Assembly (NCBI GenBank): GCA_946539635.1
Contig: CAMNHS010000054.1
Coordinates: forward strand, 1 to 8,877
Direction of reading: 5' to 3'
DNA: 8,877 nt
From: an uncultured Prevotellaceae bacterium
GTDB taxonomy: Bacteria > Bacteroidota > Bacteroidia > Bacteroidales > Bacteroidaceae
Shown here: positions 5,735 through 8,877 of the stretch, one piece after another
Position numbering within the stretch: position 1 is the stretch's first letter
How the letters are laid out: the number at the start of each line of letters is the position of its first letter
Program-made: the position numbers and the translations under genes
The notes under the pieces: generated by a model
Told to the model about the DNA's origin: nothing
The model's input: only the letters and a program-made list of their open reading frames with translations
Databases searched by the model: none

Positions 5735-7927
5735 ATGAACACTCCATTAGCTTTTTGGTTGGTGCCTATAGCATCTATTGTGGCACTGGGTATGGCGTGG
5801 TGCTTCTTCCGCCAGATGATGTCTGCAGATGAAGGCACGCCTCGTATGCGTGAAATTGCAGGTCATGTGCGCAGTGGCGCTATGGCTTATCTGAAACAGC
5901 AGTACAAAGTCGTTACGATTGTCTTCGTAGTGCTTGCTGTAATCTTCTCATTTATGGCTTATGTACTTGAGGTGCAGAATCCTTGGGTTCCGTTTGCCTT
6001 CCTTACTGGTGGCTTCTTCTCTGGCCTTGCAGGATTCTTCGGAATGAAGACAGCTACTTATGCCAGCGCCCGTACTGCGAATGCTGCCCGCAAGAGTCTT
6101 GACGGCGGCTTGAAGATTGCCTTCCGCAGCGGTGCCGTAATGGGTCTTACTGTCGTAGGTCTCGGCTTGCTGGATATTGCAATATGGTTCCTTGTCCTGA
6201 GTCATTTCTATCATGGCGACCAGATGGCACTTATCACTATCACAACGACAATGCTTACCTTCGGAATGGGTGCTTCTACACAGGCTCTCTTTGCTCGTGT
6301 GGGTGGCGGCATATATACTAAGGCTGCTGATGTTGGCGCTGATATCGTAGGAAAGGTTGAGGCTGACATTCCGGAGGATGACCCTCGCAACCCTGCTACT
6401 ATTGCTGATAATGTAGGCGATAATGTAGGCGATGTTGCTGGTATGGGTGCCGACCTGTATGAAAGCTATTGCGGCTCTATTCTCTCTACTGCAGCCCTTG
6501 GTGCTACTGCCTTCGCTATGGCTCCTGATATGCAGCTGAAGGCTGTCATCGCTCCTATGCTGATTGCTGCTGTCGGCGTGTTCCTTAGCATCTTCGGTAT
6601 CTTCCTGGTTCGTACAAAGGAAGGCGCAACAATGAAGGACTTGCTTCATTCGCTGTCTGTAGGTACCAATGTTTCAGCAGTATTCATTGCTGGTGCTACA
6701 TTTGCTATCCTCTATCTGCTTGGCATCGAAAACTGGCTCGGCTTGTCATTCTCAGTGATAACAGGTTTGTTGTCAGGCGTTGTCATCGGACAGGCAACAG
6801 AATACTATACTTCCCACAGCTACAAGCCAACACAGAAGATTTCTGAGGCTGGTCTTACTGGTTCTGCTACTGTTATCATCAAGGGTATCGGAACAGGTAT
6901 GATTTCTACCTGCATTCCTGTTGTCACCATCGGTGTGGCAATTATGCTGAGCTATCTCTTTGCAAACGGCTTCGATACCGAAATGTCTGCTGCTGCCTTG
7001 TCAAAAGGTCTTTATGGCATCGGCATTGCTGCTGTTGGTATGCTCTCAACACTTGGCATCACCCTTGCTACTGATGCTTATGGTCCTATCGCTGATAATG
7101 CCGGCGGTAATGCCGAGATGAGTGAGCTGGGTGAGGATGTGCGTCATCGTACCGATGCCCTCGATGCTCTCGGAAATACTACTGCAGCAACAGGTAAGGG
7201 CTTTGCTATCGGTTCTGCTGCCCTTACTGCTCTGGCTCTGCTGGCATCTTATATAGAAGAGGTGAAGATTGCAATGGAGCGTACAGGTATGCAACTTACC
7301 AACCTCAAGGGCGAAGTAATCAATGCTGCACAGGCTACTATTCCTGACTTCATGAACTACTTCCAGGTTACCCTGATGAATCCAAAGGTACTCGTTGGTG
7401 CCTTCATCGGAGGTATGGCAGCATTCCTGTTCTGTGGTCTCACTATGGAGGCAGTAGGACGTGCTGCACAGAAGATGGTGGAAGAGGTGCGTCGTCAGTT
7501 CCGTGAGATAAAGGGTATCCTTGAAGGAAAGGCAACTCCTGACTATGGCTCTTGTGTGGAGATTTCTACTCGTGCAGCACAGGCAGAGATGATATTCCCT
7601 TCTCTCCTTGCTATCGCTATTCCTATCGTCGTAGGTTGTGTGCTTGGTGTTGCTGGAGTATTGGGACTTCTTGTAGGAGGTCTTACCTGTGGCTTCACAT
7701 TGGCTGTCTTTATGGCAAATGCCGGTGGCGCTTGGGATAATGCGAAGAAGATGGTAGAAGAGGGTAACTTCGGAGGCAAAGGCTCTTTTGCCCACAAGGC
7801 TACTATTGTAGGTGATACTGTCGGTGACCCATTCAAAGATACCAGCGGCCCATCACTCAACATCCTGATAAAGCTGATGTCTATGGTCAGCATCGTAATG
7901 GCAGGACTCACTATCGCATTTGGGTAA
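5735..7927 (+). CDS. hppA: Membrane-bound, K+-dependent ion-pumping pyrophosphatase
   Basis: This integral inner-membrane enzyme hydrolyses pyrophosphate and uses the energy to pump Na+ and/or H+ out of the cell. The 730 residues match the family length and hold about 16 membrane helices. Active-site signatures are all present: D199[11 protein letters not shown]214-D-D-P-R-N-P followed by D225-N-V-G-D-N-V-G-D233, D240 and gate glutamate E243 (GADLYES), the Y449[13 protein letters not shown] loop and the C-terminal K688[19 protein letters not shown]. In [10 protein letters not shown] (480-489), A484 and G487 mark the K+-dependent subfamily; K+-independent pumps have lysine and threonine there. 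A Bacteroides vulgatus relative has been reported to carry both Na+ and H+, so the transported ion here is probably Na+ or both. The start at 5735 gives the normal N-terminal helix. No consensus promoter is seen in the 97 bp after rnhB. Certain as to family; ion specificity inferred. Confidence 0.97.
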   Translation: MNTPLAFWLVPIASIVALGMAWCFFRQMMSADEGTPRMREIAGHVRSGAMAYLKQQYKVVTIVFVVLAVIFSFMAYVLEVQNPWVPFAFLTGGFFSGLAGFFGMKTATYASARTANAARKSLDGGLKIAFRSGAVMGLTVVGLGLLDIAIWFLVLSHFYHGDQMALITITTTMLTFGMGASTQALFARVGGGIYTKAADVGADIVGKVEADIPEDDPRNPATIADNVGDNVGDVAGMGADLYESYCGSILSTAALGATAFAMAPDMQLKAVIAPMLIAAVGVFLSIFGIFLVRTKEGATMKDLLHSLSVGTNVSAVFIAGATFAILYLLGIENWLGLSFSVITGLLSGVVIGQATEYYTSHSYKPTQKISEAGLTGSATVIIKGIGTGMISTCIPVVTIGVAIMLSYLFANGFDTEMSAAALSKGLYGIGIAAVGMLSTLGITLATDAYGPIADNAGGNAEMSELGEDVRHRTDALDALGNTTAATGKGFAIGSAALTALALLASYIEEVKIAMERTGMQLTNLKGEVINAAQATIPDFMNYFQVTLMNPKVLVGAFIGGMAAFLFCGLTMEAVGRAAQKMVEEVRRQFREIKGILEGKATPDYGSCVEISTRAAQAEMIFPSLLAIAIPIVVGCVLGVAGVLGLLVGGLTCGFTLAVFMANAGGAWDNAKKMVEEGNFGGKGSFAHKATIVGDTVGDPFKDTSGPSLNILIKLMSMVSIVMAGLTIAFG

Positions 7928-7929
7928 TA

Positions 7930-8784
7930 ATGTTTGCAATTAAGGGAGAACCGGCAATAGTTGCTGAGACAAGAAATAAAATCCTCATGGAGTTCAAAGA
8001 CCTTGAATTCCATGAGGAAGGTCATATCTATATCCTCAACGGCTGTCAGCTTCCCTCTGTTACGCAGTTAGCACATCGCTTTATCCGTGAGCCGTTTGAC
8101 GAAGCGTTTCAGGCGATGCGTTATGCAGAACGTCATGGGGAGACTCCGGAATACTGGATAAGACAATGGCGGCAAAATTCCTTTCGGGCAACCTCACTCG
8201 GTACCAAGACGCATGAGTTTGGCGAGAGTCTGGCATACCTGCGGGCTGGACATCCTGAGATGATAAGGCCCAGCGTTATCAACCAGTATAGCGAGGAATA
8301 TAGCTATCTGGCTCCAATACATCCCAAAGAAGAGGCGGTGGAAAAGTTTCTTGATGCCTTGCCACCTTCTTATCACCTCGTTCTCAACGAAACAAGGGTG
8401 TATAGCGGAAAGAATCCTGACCCTTCCCGTAACCTTTCTCAGCAGGTCTGTGGCACCTTCGATATGCTGTATTATTACGATGGGGGAGGGAAGCCAGAGA
8501 AGGCAGGCTTTGTAATCTTCGACTACAAGACCAACAAATGTCTTGAGAGCGAGTTTAACCTCCGCTTTGGAAAATACCTCCAAAAACCCTTTGACGACCT
8601 CGTGGAACAAGACCTCAGCCTTTATACCATCCAGCTGTCGCTCTATGCTCTGATGCTTGAGGATATAGGCCTGAAGGTAATAGATCGCAAACTCATCTGG
8701 CTCAAGGAAGACGGCACCTTCGAAAAGAAAACCGTCCCCGACGTAACAGAAAAACTCCGCACCTGCGACTTCGCAAAGTTGTAA
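7930..8784 (+). CDS. PD-(D/E)XK superfamily (RecB/Cas4-like) nuclease-fold protein
   Basis: The 284-residue protein shows the ordered motifs of the RecB-type PD-(D/E)XK nuclease fold: G91-T-K-T-H95 in a helix, E154 (NETRVYS), G175-T-F-D178, D198-Y-K200 (VIFDYKTNK) and Q235-L-S-L-Y239. D178, D198 and K200 would be the metal-binding and catalytic residues. These enzymes cleave or trim DNA in repair, recombination or defence. The N-terminal part (about 21-60, with HIYILNG and PSVTQL) is a typical lead-in for stand-alone members. No helicase or Cas gene lies nearby and no iron-sulfur cysteine set like that of Cas4 is visible, so the process is unknown. It starts 2 nt after the hppA stop, so co-transcription is likely. 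An internal ATG at 7987 (residue 20) also fits the domain start; neither has a clear ribosome site. Fold is fairly sure, role unknown. Confidence 0.82.
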   Translation: MFAIKGEPAIVAETRNKILMEFKDLEFHEEGHIYILNGCQLPSVTQLAHRFIREPFDEAFQAMRYAERHGETPEYWIRQWRQNSFRATSLGTKTHEFGESLAYLRAGHPEMIRPSVINQYSEEYSYLAPIHPKEEAVEKFLDALPPSYHLVLNETRVYSGKNPDPSRNLSQQVCGTFDMLYYYDGGGKPEKAGFVIFDYKTNKCLESEFNLRFGKYLQKPFDDLVEQDLSLYTIQLSLYALMLEDIGLKVIDRKLIWLKEDGTFEKKTVPDVTEKLRTCDFAKL

Positions 8785-8852
8785 AAGATAGAATATTATA
8801 TACATTATATTATATAACTAATTTTAAACAATAACTAAACACAAACAGACGT

Positions 8853-8877
8853 ATGAAAGTAGGAATTCCAAAAGAGA
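8853..8877 (+). CDS. Start of an alanine dehydrogenase / transhydrogenase-alpha family gene (cut by window end)
   Basis: Only eight codons are present: MKVGIPKE. This is the typical N-terminus of the family that includes alanine dehydrogenase (oxidative deamination of alanine with NAD+) and the NAD(P) transhydrogenase alpha subunit, which begin with M-x-[IV]-G-[IVA]-P-K-E. The two cannot be told apart from this fragment, and chance similarity is possible with so few residues. The 68-bp gap after the nuclease-like gene is very AT-rich and shows no clear -7 TAnnTTTG box. Confidence 0.5.

Noticed and set aside
5948..6649. 233-residue minus-strand open frame within hppA
   Set aside because: Same reason: an antisense shadow of conserved hppA sequence, with no start context or recognisable motif.
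7046..7795. 249-residue minus-strand open frame within hppA
   Set aside because: It lies antisense to a certain gene with strong codon preference, which suppresses stops in that frame. The product is rich in Ser, Cys and His and shows no domain.
8194..8805. 203-residue minus-strand open frame opposite the nuclease-like gene
   Set aside because: The plus-strand frame holds all PD-(D/E)XK motifs in order; the reverse frame shows none.

Overview
The window looks like chromosomal DNA from a member of the Bacteroidota, most likely Bacteroidales and Prevotella- or Bacteroides-like. Three upstream regions carry the characteristic -33 TTTG / -7 TAnnTTTG promoter rather than a sigma70 promoter. Start codons lack strong Shine-Dalgarno sequences, and the protein set fits this group (K+-dependent membrane pyrophosphatase, RNase HII with an MLLPYY-type start, HEAT/GT2/TPR cluster). 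The genus is inference from style, not from a marker gene.

Left half, minus strand, read right to left: a membrane-anchored helical-repeat (HEAT-like) protein (4244-2961), a processive family-2 glycosyltransferase (2908-1421), and a secreted TPR protein (1414 to beyond the left edge). A near-consensus promoter sits just ahead of the first gene, and the spacing (52 nt, then 6 nt) fits one operon. The synthase has the full D, DxD, ED, QxxRW motif set plus N- and C-terminal membrane helices, as in cellulose, hyaluronan and PNAG synthases. The TPR protein has a signal peptide and could be the periplasmic part of an outer-membrane exporter. Together they look like a small exopolysaccharide synthesis and export system in which the HEAT-like protein takes an unassigned role.

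Middle: a small lipoprotein gene (4676-4362, minus) and rnhB (5047-5637, plus) are divergent. The 370 bp between them holds a promoter for each gene and, between the promoters, a remarkable series of short inverted repeats spaced about 21 bp apart. The four central copies are clear tandem repeats.

Right half, plus strand: rnhB, then hppA (membrane pyrophosphatase, 5735-7927), then a PD-(D/E)XK (RecB/Cas4-like) nuclease-fold protein (7930-8784), then the first eight codons of an alanine dehydrogenase/transhydrogenase-alpha-like gene. The nuclease-like gene starts 2 nt after hppA, so these two are probably co-transcribed.

A second theme is short tandem repeats at gene junctions: three arrays with a 7-bp period (1421-1462, inside the glycosyltransferase 3' end; 2923-2957; 5687-5728), a 9-bp array (5645-5671), and the 21-bp array. 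Each 7-bp array uses a different unit. No RNA gene, insertion sequence or CRISPR array was seen.
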